Shown here one piece after another: positions 20,439-28,204 of a stretch of 61,013 bases of DNA. The stretch is from positions 1-61,013 of IMG/VR virus record IMGVR_UViG_3300021962_006641; one strand, written 5' to 3'. Below the pieces are notes generated by a model. That model did no database searches. It worked only from the letters and a program-made list of their open reading frames with translations, and had not been told where the DNA came from. Position 1 is the stretch's first letter. Each line of letters begins with the position of its first letter. The stretch is from a virus. The position numbers and the translations under genes were made by a program.

Positions 20439-21479
20439 TTAGAATCCTATTTCGTCTGTTGGAACGTTCGTATACTCATCAGCAAATACTGGTTCAAGTT
20501 CAGTGAATGTCATTGTCATACTGTATGCAGTCATAGTGCTTTTTGAATCATTAAACGTTGAATATGTTCCTGCTGGAGTATAATCAACTGATAGATTCTG
20601 TAAGGCACATTCTTTGATTCTATTGATACTGGGGTGAAGTCCATTTGCTGTTGAACTTTTATATTGAATCCTAAAAACATTAGGAGACTTTAAGAATACA
20701 TTAATTGAAGTTCTTTTAACTGCCATATTCTGTTTGAAGAATCGAATGATTCTTCTAATTTGAGTTGCTTCATCTGGATTTCTTGCTGACATTATAAAAG
20801 TGAACGAAAATGGTCTCAGTTCAGGTCCTTGAAATAAAAGTTCTAAGTTAGGGTTAGCGATAGATCCTCCTAGACGAGAGAGTAATCCAGTTGCAGAAGA
20901 TGCTTTTTCCGCAAACATATAATCAATCGCTTTTCTAACTTCTGGATCTGTTATTGTTGAAGTTAAACTTTTTACTGCTGCATCAGCATCGTCTCCAGTG
21001 ATTGCTTTTGCAGAGAGACCAGCTGCCGCAACTTGTAACGGAGTTAATGTTTGTCCAGTCCAGTTAACTAAATTTTGATCTTGGATTTTATTTTGAATAG
21101 GAAGTATTACAGTTGGACTTAGTGGTTTAAAGTTTCTTTGTGAAAATCCAACGTTTCCTCCTGTAAGATTAAAGTCAGTTTTCCCATATTCAAGAGCAGT
21201 AAACAAAATATAATCTTGTTTAGATGGCCAGTTAGTATTTGGATACCTTAATGAACCTGCTGTTATTCCTTGAGCACCTTGTTGAGCAAGACTTTGAGAT
21301 GCATTACTTGCTATAGTCTCTGAGTTAGGTGAAAGACTTACTCCTTGTTGAGCAAGTTCATATCCTGTTGACCCAACGTTTATTGTCGTTGGAAATGGAT
21401 ATGATTGACTGGGACTAGGAGTACTAGACAGAGTAATACCCTGAGCAGCAGCAGTGAATCCATTAAAACTAGATGGCAT
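20439..21479 (-). CDS. 48: Baseplate tail-tube cap gp48, 346 aa
   Basis: Part of the hub on which the tail tube starts. N-terminal Ser/Gln/Gly-rich low-complexity segment (residues 1-65) precedes a globular part with PNLELLFQGPELRPFSFTFI, MSARNPDEATQIRRIIRFFK and KSPNVFRIQYKSS, which is the tube-like fold of gp48/gp54. The C-terminus has SMTMTFTELEPVFADEY. Assignment to gp48 rather than gp54 rests on order and the second tube-cap gene at 22683. Confidence 0.85.
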   Translation of the reverse strand: MPSSFNGFTAAAQGITLSSTPSPSQSYPFPTTINVGSTGYELAQQGVSLSPNSETIASNASQSLAQQGAQGITAGSLRYPNTNWPSKQDYILFTALEYGKTDFNLTGGNVGFSQRNFKPLSPTVILPIQNKIQDQNLVNWTGQTLTPLQVAAAGLSAKAITGDDADAAVKSLTSTITDPEVRKAIDYMFAEKASSATGLLSRLGGSIANPNLELLFQGPELRPFSFTFIMSARNPDEATQIRRIIRFFKQNMAVKRTSINVFLKSPNVFRIQYKSSTANGLHPSINRIKECALQNLSVDYTPAGTYSTFNDSKSTMTAYSMTMTFTELEPVFADEYTNVPTDEIGF

Positions 21480-21484
21480 TTTTC

Positions 21485-21814
21485 CTATCCGTTAGTTGCT
21501 AAGTCAATCAAAATAGTATCTTTAAGATCTTGAGTTGCACTTTTAGTGATTCTATTGCCACTTCTTTCTCTGTATTTTGCAGCCTCTGCTGGAGGTTGTC
21601 CAATACTAGGTACAAGTTTCACTAGATCTGTTACTGATTCACCAGGTGCATATTCTTTCCATTGAAAATTAACACTTGTTTTGGATACAAAAGTAGGAAC
21701 ACTTTGTCCTTTTGCAGTCCATGTAGACTCACCAGTTTCAGTAGTGACAGTTAAAGTGCCAGGTATAGTGATACCACTAATCACGTATGGCATATTTTTA
21801 GATATGTCTGGCAT
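21485..21814 (-). CDS. Hypothetical structural protein, 109 aa
   Basis: Late octamer on the minus strand 22 bp upstream. Beta-rich N-terminal half (GITIPGTLTVTTETGESTWT, VPTFVSKTSVNFQWKEYAPG) and polar Thr/Lys C-terminus. Position among gp48 and gp4 suggests a virion or assembly protein. Not recognised. Confidence 0.6.
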   Translation of the reverse strand: MPDISKNMPYVISGITIPGTLTVTTETGESTWTAKGQSVPTFVSKTSVNFQWKEYAPGESVTDLVKLVPSIGQPPAEAAKYRERSGNRITKSATQDLKDTILIDLATNG

Positions 21815-21835
21815 TTTCAGATAGATCTTTTTTAC

Positions 21836-21843
21836 TTATTTAT
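21836..21843 (-). promoter_or_regulatory. T4-type late promoter (minus strand)
   Basis: ATAAATAA read on the minus strand, 22 bp before the 21814 start; overlaps the stop of the upstream gene. Confidence 0.5.
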
Positions 21844-22201
21844 TGACGATTTTTTCATAAGAAAGTTCTCTTAGATATCCAATCTCTTTTGGATGAACTA
21901 AGTGAAGTCTTCCTACCACTTCATTCCAAGCATATTGTCTAGGTTGCCTCCAATGATAGTTGATGCCACGAAATCCCCATGAATGAATACTGGTCACAGC
22001 AACTAGGGGATATTGGTCATAAACAATCTCTGGGCTCTTAGGAGAGTATATGAATGTATAATATTGCCCTACGTCAGGTATGAACTCTTGTTCTGTAAAA
22101 AGTTCAATAATATTTTCCATGATAAAGTCAGCATCATTTGAGTTACCAACTTTATCTTTGAGTTCGAGTGTTCGATCTAACTCTAAACCTTCTAGTGCCA
22201 T
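21836..22201 (-). CDS. Conserved phage hypothetical protein, 121 aa
   Basis: Contains QYYTFIYSPKSPEIVYDQYP and GFRGINYHWRQPRQYAWNEV: a 'YYTF.Y.P ... YD.YP ... G.N.HW' pattern that recurs in T4-like phages next to gp4 or gp2-type head genes. Probably a virion or DNA end-protecting neighbour, not assignable. Overlaps gp4 by 10 bp. Confidence 0.6.
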   Translation of the reverse strand: MALEGLELDRTLELKDKVGNSNDADFIMENIIELFTEQEFIPDVGQYYTFIYSPKSPEIVYDQYPLVAVTSIHSWGFRGINYHWRQPRQYAWNEVVGRLHLVHPKEIGYLRELSYEKIVNK

Positions 22202-22644
22202 TGCTTGATTCCAAGTTCTTTTTCTGTGATAACTCTGAACTGAATCGCATGATCTTTACAGAACTCGTCTGCAGCTTTCCACTTTGCTTGATTTACTGCC
22301 CAAGTTTTAGTTTCATATATGAATGATTTTGTGACTCTATTACCTTTCTTCGGAGGTTTTGTTTGTTTTTCTGGTTTGATTTCAACTAGGTAAGTTTTAG
22401 TTCCACCATTTTGTTCTTTTACCTTAATCAAAAAGTCTGGGTAATAGCGATGAACTTTATGGTCTAAAGGAGACAAATATGGAATGGCAACTTCTTCACT
22501 TGCCCATTGTACAATATCTGGATTTAAGTCTGCCCAGTGACAAAACTTTCGTTCCCATGAAGAACGACAAACTATGTTGTTGGGATTGCCAACATATTTT
22601 TCAGGATTAGATGGTTTGTATCGTGACTTTAAACTTTCTCCCAT
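22192..22644 (-). CDS. 4: Head completion protein gp4, 150 aa
   Basis: T4 gp4 (gp50/4) closes filled heads. N-terminus SLKSRYKPSNPEKYVGNPNN, CRSSWERKFCHWADLNPDIV and HRYYPDFLIKVK ... YLVEIKPEKQTKPP, the conserved core with a nuclease-like D...ExK arrangement. First gene of the minus block, driven by the late promoter at 22673. Confidence 0.92.
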   Translation of the reverse strand: MGESLKSRYKPSNPEKYVGNPNNIVCRSSWERKFCHWADLNPDIVQWASEEVAIPYLSPLDHKVHRYYPDFLIKVKEQNGGTKTYLVEIKPEKQTKPPKKGNRVTKSFIYETKTWAVNQAKWKAADEFCKDHAIQFRVITEKELGIKQWH

Positions 22645-22672
22645 TTGTCACATACATAATATATCAGTAGTA

Positions 22673-22681
22673 CTATTTATA
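22673..22681 (-). promoter_or_regulatory. T4-type late promoter (minus strand) before gp4
   Basis: TATAAATAG on the minus strand, exact T4 octamer, 29 bp before the gp4 start and abutting the divergent gp54 start. Confidence 0.65.
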
Positions 22682-22682
22682 G

Positions 22683-23585
22683 ATGGCAATAGTAGGCCCA
22701 AAGAAATATACTATGTCAGATTTGAAGGCTAGAATCCTTCAACCATCTCTGACATCTCATTATCAAGTCTCCTTTCCTGTCCCAACAAGAGTAATGGCCT
22801 ACCTTGGGCAAAGGGGAGTAAATGTTACTGCGATTAATATTGAAGATTATATAACTATCCCTTGCACTGAAGCATCTCTTCCTGGTTCTCGTCTTGCAAC
22901 TCATGAGTTAAATGACGACTACACTGGAGTTACTCTTAGACATGCATATAGAAGACTGTATGATGAGACATCAAGTTTTACTTTTTACGTTGATGCTCAA
23001 AAGTATTATGTGATTCGTCTTTTTGAAGGGTGGATGGGATATACTATGTTAGAGGGTGTTACTTCAGCAGGAAATTATGTTAACTCTAGAAGATTTGAAC
23101 TAGATTATAGTCATAGAGTTGCATTTCCAGATCATTATAAAACTAATGAGTTATCTATTATAAAATTTGAGAGAGATTATCAGCAAGGAACTGGAGGAAC
23201 TCCATCTGGATCTCTTACATACAGTTTTACTGATGCGTATCCAATCAATGTTGCTGCTGCACCTATTTCCTATGATTCATCTCAACTTTTAAAATGCACA
23301 GTTGATTTTAACTTTAGTAGATATTTGATTGACACTGCAAATCCACAACCTGTGGCACCACCAGCTCCAACTCTTCCACCACCAACTTCAAACCCAGCAC
23401 CACCTCCACCACAAGAGTTCAACTATAATCCAACAGTTATTACTAATGAATACTATAACAATGGTATTGAAGGAACGAATAATAATCAATCACAATCATT
23501 TGGTAGGAATGCTCAGAACGCAACTAACTTTGCCGACTTTACTGATGGTAGTGTGAGTGGTCCATTTGGACAGGCAGTTGGATAA
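22683..23585 (+). CDS. 54: Baseplate tail-tube initiator gp54-like, 300 aa
   Basis: Tube-fold protein above gp48. Core: PSLTSHYQVSFPVPTRVMAY, TIPCTEASLPGSRLATHELN, TGVTLRHAYRRLYDETSSFT and IKFERDYQQGTGG, typical of gp54/gp19-type tail-tube subunits. The C-terminal 75 residues are a low-complexity Pro/Asn extension (PAPTLPPPTSNPAPPPPQEF), absent from T4 gp54. gp19-like tube protein is the alternative. Confidence 0.8.
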   Translation: MAIVGPKKYTMSDLKARILQPSLTSHYQVSFPVPTRVMAYLGQRGVNVTAINIEDYITIPCTEASLPGSRLATHELNDDYTGVTLRHAYRRLYDETSSFTFYVDAQKYYVIRLFEGWMGYTMLEGVTSAGNYVNSRRFELDYSHRVAFPDHYKTNELSIIKFERDYQQGTGGTPSGSLTYSFTDAYPINVAAAPISYDSSQLLKCTVDFNFSRYLIDTANPQPVAPPAPTLPPPTSNPAPPPPQEFNYNPTVITNEYYNNGIEGTNNNQSQSFGRNAQNATNFADFTDGSVSGPFGQAVG

Positions 23586-23612
23586 TAAAAAAGAGGGTCC
23601 GAAGACCCTCTT
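23585..23612 (-). terminator. Minus-strand terminator with UUCG loop
   Basis: Stem AAGAGGGTC / GACCCTCTT (23591-23599, 23604-23612); read on the minus strand the loop is TTCG and is followed by T7. Weakly bidirectional. Confidence 0.85.
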
Positions 23613-23751
23613 ATGTTTGAGTAGAATATTCTACATCTCCTTCATTTGGTACGGGGAATCCTCCCTTTATTGAGTTTAAAGAGTGATAGCATGAAAACAA
23701 AGAGAATGGTATAATAGTAACTGAAAGTGCTATAATCAAAACTCGTTTCAT
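23611..23751 (-). CDS. 46-aa membrane peptide
   Basis: ATGA overlap with the upstream minus gene. Starts MKRVLIIALSVTIIPFSLFS followed by Cys-Tyr-His and a polar tail; signal anchor with a weak lipobox-like FSC. Ends in the terminator stem. Function unknown. Confidence 0.55.
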   Translation of the reverse strand: MKRVLIIALSVTIIPFSLFSCYHSLNSIKGGFPVPNEGDVEYSTQT

Positions 23752-23993
23752 TTGTCTTTTTTAAGTCCTTGAGAGAGACCAATAGCACTGACAACTCCAG
23801 TAAGACCGTAAATGCCTCCCCACAATCCCAACCAGAGAGAGTTGTTACGGTGAATTTGAGATGCTTCTGGAGAAACTTTATGATACTTATATGCAGCATC
23901 ATACTCTTGTACATACCAAACAAAACATGCTCCAGTTGCTACAGTGGTAACTGAAAGAGCAGACATTAGGTAGAAGTTGAGAAGTGCCTTCAT
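23748..23993 (-). CDS. Two-helix membrane protein, 81 aa
   Basis: Two hydrophobic segments, LMSALSVTTVATGACFVWYV and LGLWGGIYGLTGVVSAIGLS, joined by a polar loop (QEYDAAYKYHKVSPEASQIH), ending basic (QGLKKDK). Holin-like by topology only. An isolated minus-strand pair between gp54 and gp26 with its own promoter and terminator. Confidence 0.6.
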   Translation of the reverse strand: MKALLNFYLMSALSVTTVATGACFVWYVQEYDAAYKYHKVSPEASQIHRNNSLWLGLWGGIYGLTGVVSAIGLSQGLKKDK

Positions 23994-24014
23994 GAGGTTG
24001 TTTTAACTGTGTTT

Positions 24015-24023
24015 ATTATAGCA
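24015..24023 (-). promoter_or_regulatory. Extended -10 promoter (minus strand)
   Basis: TGCTATAAT on the minus strand, 22 bp before the 23993 start; no good -35. A GTGCCA/TGGCAC inverted repeat lies at 24051-24072. Confidence 0.4.
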
Positions 24024-24078
24024 TCGCATTTCGCCTCTTTGATACCCTATGTGCCACTTTACAATCTGGCACAACACC

Positions 24079-24086
24079 CATAAATA
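24079..24086 (+). promoter_or_regulatory. T4-type late promoter for gp26
   Basis: CATAAATA, 28 bp before the gp26 start. Confidence 0.6.
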
Positions 24087-24113
24087 ATCACACTGAACAT
24101 TCTATAGGACATT

Positions 24114-24830
24114 ATGCCTTTACCAAAGATTTCGACACCAACTTATGAACTTGAGTTGCCTTCGACAGGAAAACCAGTAAAATATAGACCGTTCTTAGTA
24201 AGAGAAGAGAAACTTCTTGTTCTTGCTATGGAATCAGAAGATACCAAACAGATTACCGAAGCAGTAAAAGAAGTTATTAAAAACTGTATTCAGACAAGAG
24301 GTATTAAAGTAGAGTCTCTTCCTACTTTTGATATTGAATATCTCTTCCTTAACATTCGTGGTAAGTCTGTTGGAGAAGAACTTGAAGTTAATCTCATCTG
24401 CCCTGATGATGAAGAGACTACTGTTCTAACTAAGATTAGTGTTGAAGACATTAAAGTTAGAAAAGATACTGACCACACTCCAAAGATTAAAATTGATGAT
24501 ACGATTGTCATGGAGATGAAGTATCCATCTCTAGATGAGTTTATTAGAGATAACTTTGATGTTCAATCAAGTACAATGGATAAGTCATTTGAACTTATTG
24601 CATCATGTATTGATAAAATCTACACTGAAGAAGAGGTGTGGTCCGCTGGTGATGTTACAAAAAAAGAACTGATGGAGTTTCTAGATCAAATGAACTCAAC
24701 ACAGTTCAAAAAAGTTGAGAAGTTTTTTGAGACTATGCCAAAACTTATGCATGAAGTCAAGATCAAAAACCCAAATACTGGAGTAGAAAGCACTATCGTT
24801 CTGGAGGGTCTTTCTAGTTTTTTCGCCTAG
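24114..24830 (+). CDS. 26: Baseplate hub protein gp26, 238 aa
   Basis: T4 gp26 acts in hub assembly. Pattern: MPLPKISTPTYELELPSTGK, VKYRPFLVREEKLLVLAMES, then DIEYLFLNIRGKSVGEELEV and LICPDDEE, followed by a helical C-terminus (FLDQMNSTQFKKVEKFFETM). This is the widely conserved gp26/baseplate family, also found in other T4-like phages. First gene of the hub operon. Confidence 0.93.
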   Translation: MPLPKISTPTYELELPSTGKPVKYRPFLVREEKLLVLAMESEDTKQITEAVKEVIKNCIQTRGIKVESLPTFDIEYLFLNIRGKSVGEELEVNLICPDDEETTVLTKISVEDIKVRKDTDHTPKIKIDDTIVMEMKYPSLDEFIRDNFDVQSSTMDKSFELIASCIDKIYTEEEVWSAGDVTKKELMEFLDQMNSTQFKKVEKFFETMPKLMHEVKIKNPNTGVESTIVLEGLSSFFA

Positions 24831-24832
24831 CA

Positions 24833-25006
24833 ATGTGCTATACAGATCTTGAGAACTATTATAGACTCAATTTTGCCTTGATGCAGTTCCATAAATATTC
24901 ATTGACTGAGATTGAAAACATGATGCCTTGGGAAAAGGATGTTTATGTTATGATGTTGATGGAACATTTAGAAGAAGAAAAACTAAAAGCACAACAGCAG
25001 AAATAA
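24833..25006 (+). CDS. Baseplate hub assembly protein, gp51-like, 57 aa
   Basis: MCYTDLENYYRLNFALMQFH, YSLTEIENMMPWEKDVYVMM, LEEEKLKAQQQK: a small acidic helical protein directly after gp26, where T4 has gp51 and other phages have the tape-measure chaperone. The PWE...Y..M pattern supports that role. Much shorter than T4 gp51, so the name is by position. Confidence 0.65.
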   Translation: MCYTDLENYYRLNFALMQFHKYSLTEIENMMPWEKDVYVMMLMEHLEEEKLKAQQQK

Positions 25007-25009
25007 AGA

Positions 25010-28000
25010 ATGGTCGAGGCAGGTAAAAGTACATATCAAGGTAAGAACGAAAGTGACCTCATTGAAGAAAAAATCGATGAGGTCATTCTTCGTGCTTTGG
25101 GTCTTGATGATGTATTTGACCTTGACTACGGAACATATAAGACTCTCTTAAAAGAGAGAATGATGGCTGACCGTATGGGTCAGAAGATGGATTCAAGTGA
25201 AGTAGAAGCAGTAACGAATGAATATAAAAGAGTAAAAACAAAAACTGGTAGATTTCGTTTAAACAAAAAGAAAGTAACTGCCAGCGCGTTTAAAACCAAA
25301 AAAACAGGTCCAACAACTGCACCAATCACAGCAGCGTCAAGAATATTACCTGGATCAACATTTGCACCAGCACAAAAACTTATTGCACCAGAAAAAGAAA
25401 CTGCTATTGTTCAAGCACCTCAACAGCAGACTTCTATTGCAAAGACGAAACAAGCATATACATATAACTTCTCAAAGATAGAAGGTGCTTTAGATGATAT
25501 TAATAAGAATTTAAAAGGATCTTTCTCCTTTGAAAAAGAAAAAGAGAAAAAGAAAAAGCAAGAAGAAGGGAGAAAAAAGAAAAAAGAGAGAGAATCAAAC
25601 TTAGAAAAGACGATTGGTGCTATTGCAAAGATTGGTAAAAAGATTCTTCAACCCCTCAAAGGTCCACTAGATTACATTATAAACTGGATCACATATACGT
25701 TCTTAGGAAAAGTAGTACACAATCTTCTGAACTGGATGTCTGATCCAGACAATGCCAAGAAGATGATGTCTCTTGGTAGATTTTTTAAAGATTGGTGGCC
25801 TGCTTTAGTAGGAGCATATTTAATTTTTGGTAATAGTCTTGGTAGATTTGTATCTAGACTTATCTTTACTGTTGGCGCATTCACCACTAAAATGTTGGTT
25901 GGTGCGATACCAAAACTTTTAAGAGTTGTTAGAACACCTTTAGGTGCTGGTGCTTTATTGTTTGGAGCAGGGGCAGCAATCCCGATGCTCATGCCAGAAA
26001 CTGTTGATGAGCAAGAAAGAAAAACAAGTAAGGCAGTAAAAGAGCAGGGTCAAGACAAGGTTAGAACTGAACTTGAAAGAAAAGCAAATAAACCAAACTT
26101 CTTTGAAAGACTTACGGGACAAGATGCAGAGGCAAAAGAACAACTCTATAAAATGGATACAGGACAAACAAAGTCCTATGGATTCCGTAAAGGTGGAAAG
26201 GTAACTACAGCAAGTGGAACAGATATTAAAGGTGCTGGTGTTGATACTCAACTGATTGCTGCTCGTCCTGGTGAAGTTGTAATCAATAAAGAAACTGTTG
26301 ATGCACTAGGAGCAAACTTTTTCTTAGCACTGAATAAAAAGTATGGTGGATCTAATGCAAATAAACCAAAGTTAGCAAAGAATATTCAGACTGCTGCTGG
26401 TGGTGGATTAGTTCTTCCTGCTTTTGCTAATGGTGGAAGAATCAGAGATGATTATGATGGTCCAGATCCGAGAGATTCTCCCACTGGTTCCTTTGCTAAT
26501 GATCCAATCGGAGCATTGATGAGAATATACAATAGAGAAAGTGAAAAATATTTCCCACGGGGTTCTGGTGAACGTAATATGCCACCAGAATCTGATTCAA
26601 AACCGACTCCATCATCACGTCAACCAAAACCTGGCGGTGGATCAACTGGATCTTTACTTAATGATCCATTTGGTGCTGCTAAAAGAGTTTATGATAGGTA
26701 TTTTCCAAGTAACCAATCTTCAGGCACCATTCCACCTCCTCTACCTCCATTAAAAGATGGAAAACCAACTACTTCTGGATCAACTCCTAAACAAGAAGAA
26801 CCAGGAATAGCAGAAAAGATTTTAAAGAGTTCAACTTTTAGAGATTCTGGATTGCAATATTTGAGATCTATGATGGGCGGGATCGGTGGACCAGTTACTG
26901 AAACACAACTATCAAAAGAATCCAAAGATGAACTTACAAAAGCAATAGAAAGAGCGAGAAAAAGAACTAGTAGAGAGCTTGCTATTGCAACACAAGATCT
27001 TGCAAAAGCTAAAAAGGAAAAGTGGTCAAATCTTGCTGAAGTTCAAGGCGTTTATGATCGATTAAAACGAGGTGAGATAAGAGTAGAATATGAAGATTAT
27101 TTTGAAAAAGGTAAAATATCTCCTGCTGCTGAAGACGCAAAAAGTATTCTCGGTAAGTTTTGGGCAAGAGCAAGTACTGATGGTGGATATAGGGTTGTAA
27201 ACGAGAAGTATGATTTTGTTGATATGCCTGATCCTTGGGCTGTTATAAGGGGAGATTCTAGAGGAATCTCAAAAGTTGATGCAAATAAAGCAAAAAGATC
27301 AATAACATTAAGAGAAAGATTGCAAGCATTTTATCAAATAAATCCTTTTGCAAGAGATATGGAAGTTGATATGGTTCTTGGGAAGAAGAAAGGAGACCCA
27401 CTAAGAACTATACAAAATACAGCAACAATGATGATTAGATCTAATCCTCTAGTCAACGATGCATTTTATCTTGCAGATCAACTGCGTGGTAAACCACAAC
27501 CACCAATGAGTGAAAAAGAAAAAATGAATCAAAAGAGATTAGAATCTCAACGTCCATGGTGGGATAAAATGGGATGGTTTGGTGGTGCATCTGCTGAAAA
27601 ACAGAGACAACAAAAAAATAAACCAGTGTATGGTCCTGGAGGATCTGCAACTGGTTCTGGTAGAGGTCAAGCACAACAGAAACCAAAACCAAAACCAAAA
27701 CCAAAACTTAATAAAGCACAGCAGATTTATGGAGCAAGTACACCATCAATCACTAAGACTAAACCACCACAGAGAGCATGGTATGATCCTCGTGGATGGG
27801 TAGGAAAGCAAGGAGGTGGGGAGATCACAGAGTCAACTGGCATGAATATGCCTGGTGCCGCTGCTGATAGACAGTTGATTGCAACTCAACCAGGGGAGTA
27901 CATTCTTCCAGTTGATGCAGTAATGAAACTTGGTGGACCTAATACAATCGATAGATTAGTTGCCACTCTTGATTCAAATTCTACACCAGCAAAGATGGGT

Positions 28001-28204
28001 GCAAGAAAACTAAAACCAATCCCTGGTCCACCATCAGTTGCTGGTAGATCTGGGATGATGACTTTACCACCAATCACAAGTGGATCTTCTTCAGGTGTTG
28101 GAGGATCTGGAAAAGGTGAAAGAAAACAAGTTCCAAGTTTTTCTGCGACTTCTCCATACACAGGAGAAAGAAAAAATAACGCAGATATTTACGGTATCAG
28201 ATAA
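25010..28204 (+). CDS. Tail tape-measure/hub protein candidate, 1064 aa
   Basis: N-terminal domain (residues ~15-100, LGLDDVFDLDYGTYKTLLKE and basic VKTKTGRFRLNKKK), a Lys/Glu coiled stretch (~165-200), then a hydrophobic region of about 110 residues (YIINWITYTFLGKVVHNLLN ... GAGALLFGAGAAIPML) as in tape-measure proteins. The C-terminal half is low-complexity and Gly/Pro/Lys-rich and contains two copies of a module around 'QLIA..PGE' at residues ~413 and ~955. Probably determines tail length, functionally like T4 gp29. No enzymatic domain seen. Confidence 0.65.
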   Translation: MVEAGKSTYQGKNESDLIEEKIDEVILRALGLDDVFDLDYGTYKTLLKERMMADRMGQKMDSSEVEAVTNEYKRVKTKTGRFRLNKKKVTASAFKTKKTGPTTAPITAASRILPGSTFAPAQKLIAPEKETAIVQAPQQQTSIAKTKQAYTYNFSKIEGALDDINKNLKGSFSFEKEKEKKKKQEEGRKKKKERESNLEKTIGAIAKIGKKILQPLKGPLDYIINWITYTFLGKVVHNLLNWMSDPDNAKKMMSLGRFFKDWWPALVGAYLIFGNSLGRFVSRLIFTVGAFTTKMLVGAIPKLLRVVRTPLGAGALLFGAGAAIPMLMPETVDEQERKTSKAVKEQGQDKVRTELERKANKPNFFERLTGQDAEAKEQLYKMDTGQTKSYGFRKGGKVTTASGTDIKGAGVDTQLIAARPGEVVINKETVDALGANFFLALNKKYGGSNANKPKLAKNIQTAAGGGLVLPAFANGGRIRDDYDGPDPRDSPTGSFANDPIGALMRIYNRESEKYFPRGSGERNMPPESDSKPTPSSRQPKPGGGSTGSLLNDPFGAAKRVYDRYFPSNQSSGTIPPPLPPLKDGKPTTSGSTPKQEEPGIAEKILKSSTFRDSGLQYLRSMMGGIGGPVTETQLSKESKDELTKAIERARKRTSRELAIATQDLAKAKKEKWSNLAEVQGVYDRLKRGEIRVEYEDYFEKGKISPAAEDAKSILGKFWARASTDGGYRVVNEKYDFVDMPDPWAVIRGDSRGISKVDANKAKRSITLRERLQAFYQINPFARDMEVDMVLGKKKGDPLRTIQNTATMMIRSNPLVNDAFYLADQLRGKPQPPMSEKEKMNQKRLESQRPWWDKMGWFGGASAEKQRQQKNKPVYGPGGSATGSGRGQAQQKPKPKPKPKLNKAQQIYGASTPSITKTKPPQRAWYDPRGWVGKQGGGEITESTGMNMPGAAADRQLIATQPGEYILPVDAVMKLGGPNTIDRLVATLDSNSTPAKMGARKLKPIPGPPSVAGRSGMMTLPPITSGSSSGVGGSGKGERKQVPSFSATSPYTGERKNNADIYGIR

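Noticed and set aside
23708-23713. TATAAT on the plus strand
   Set aside because: Lies inside a minus-strand gene with no plus-strand gene following and no -35.
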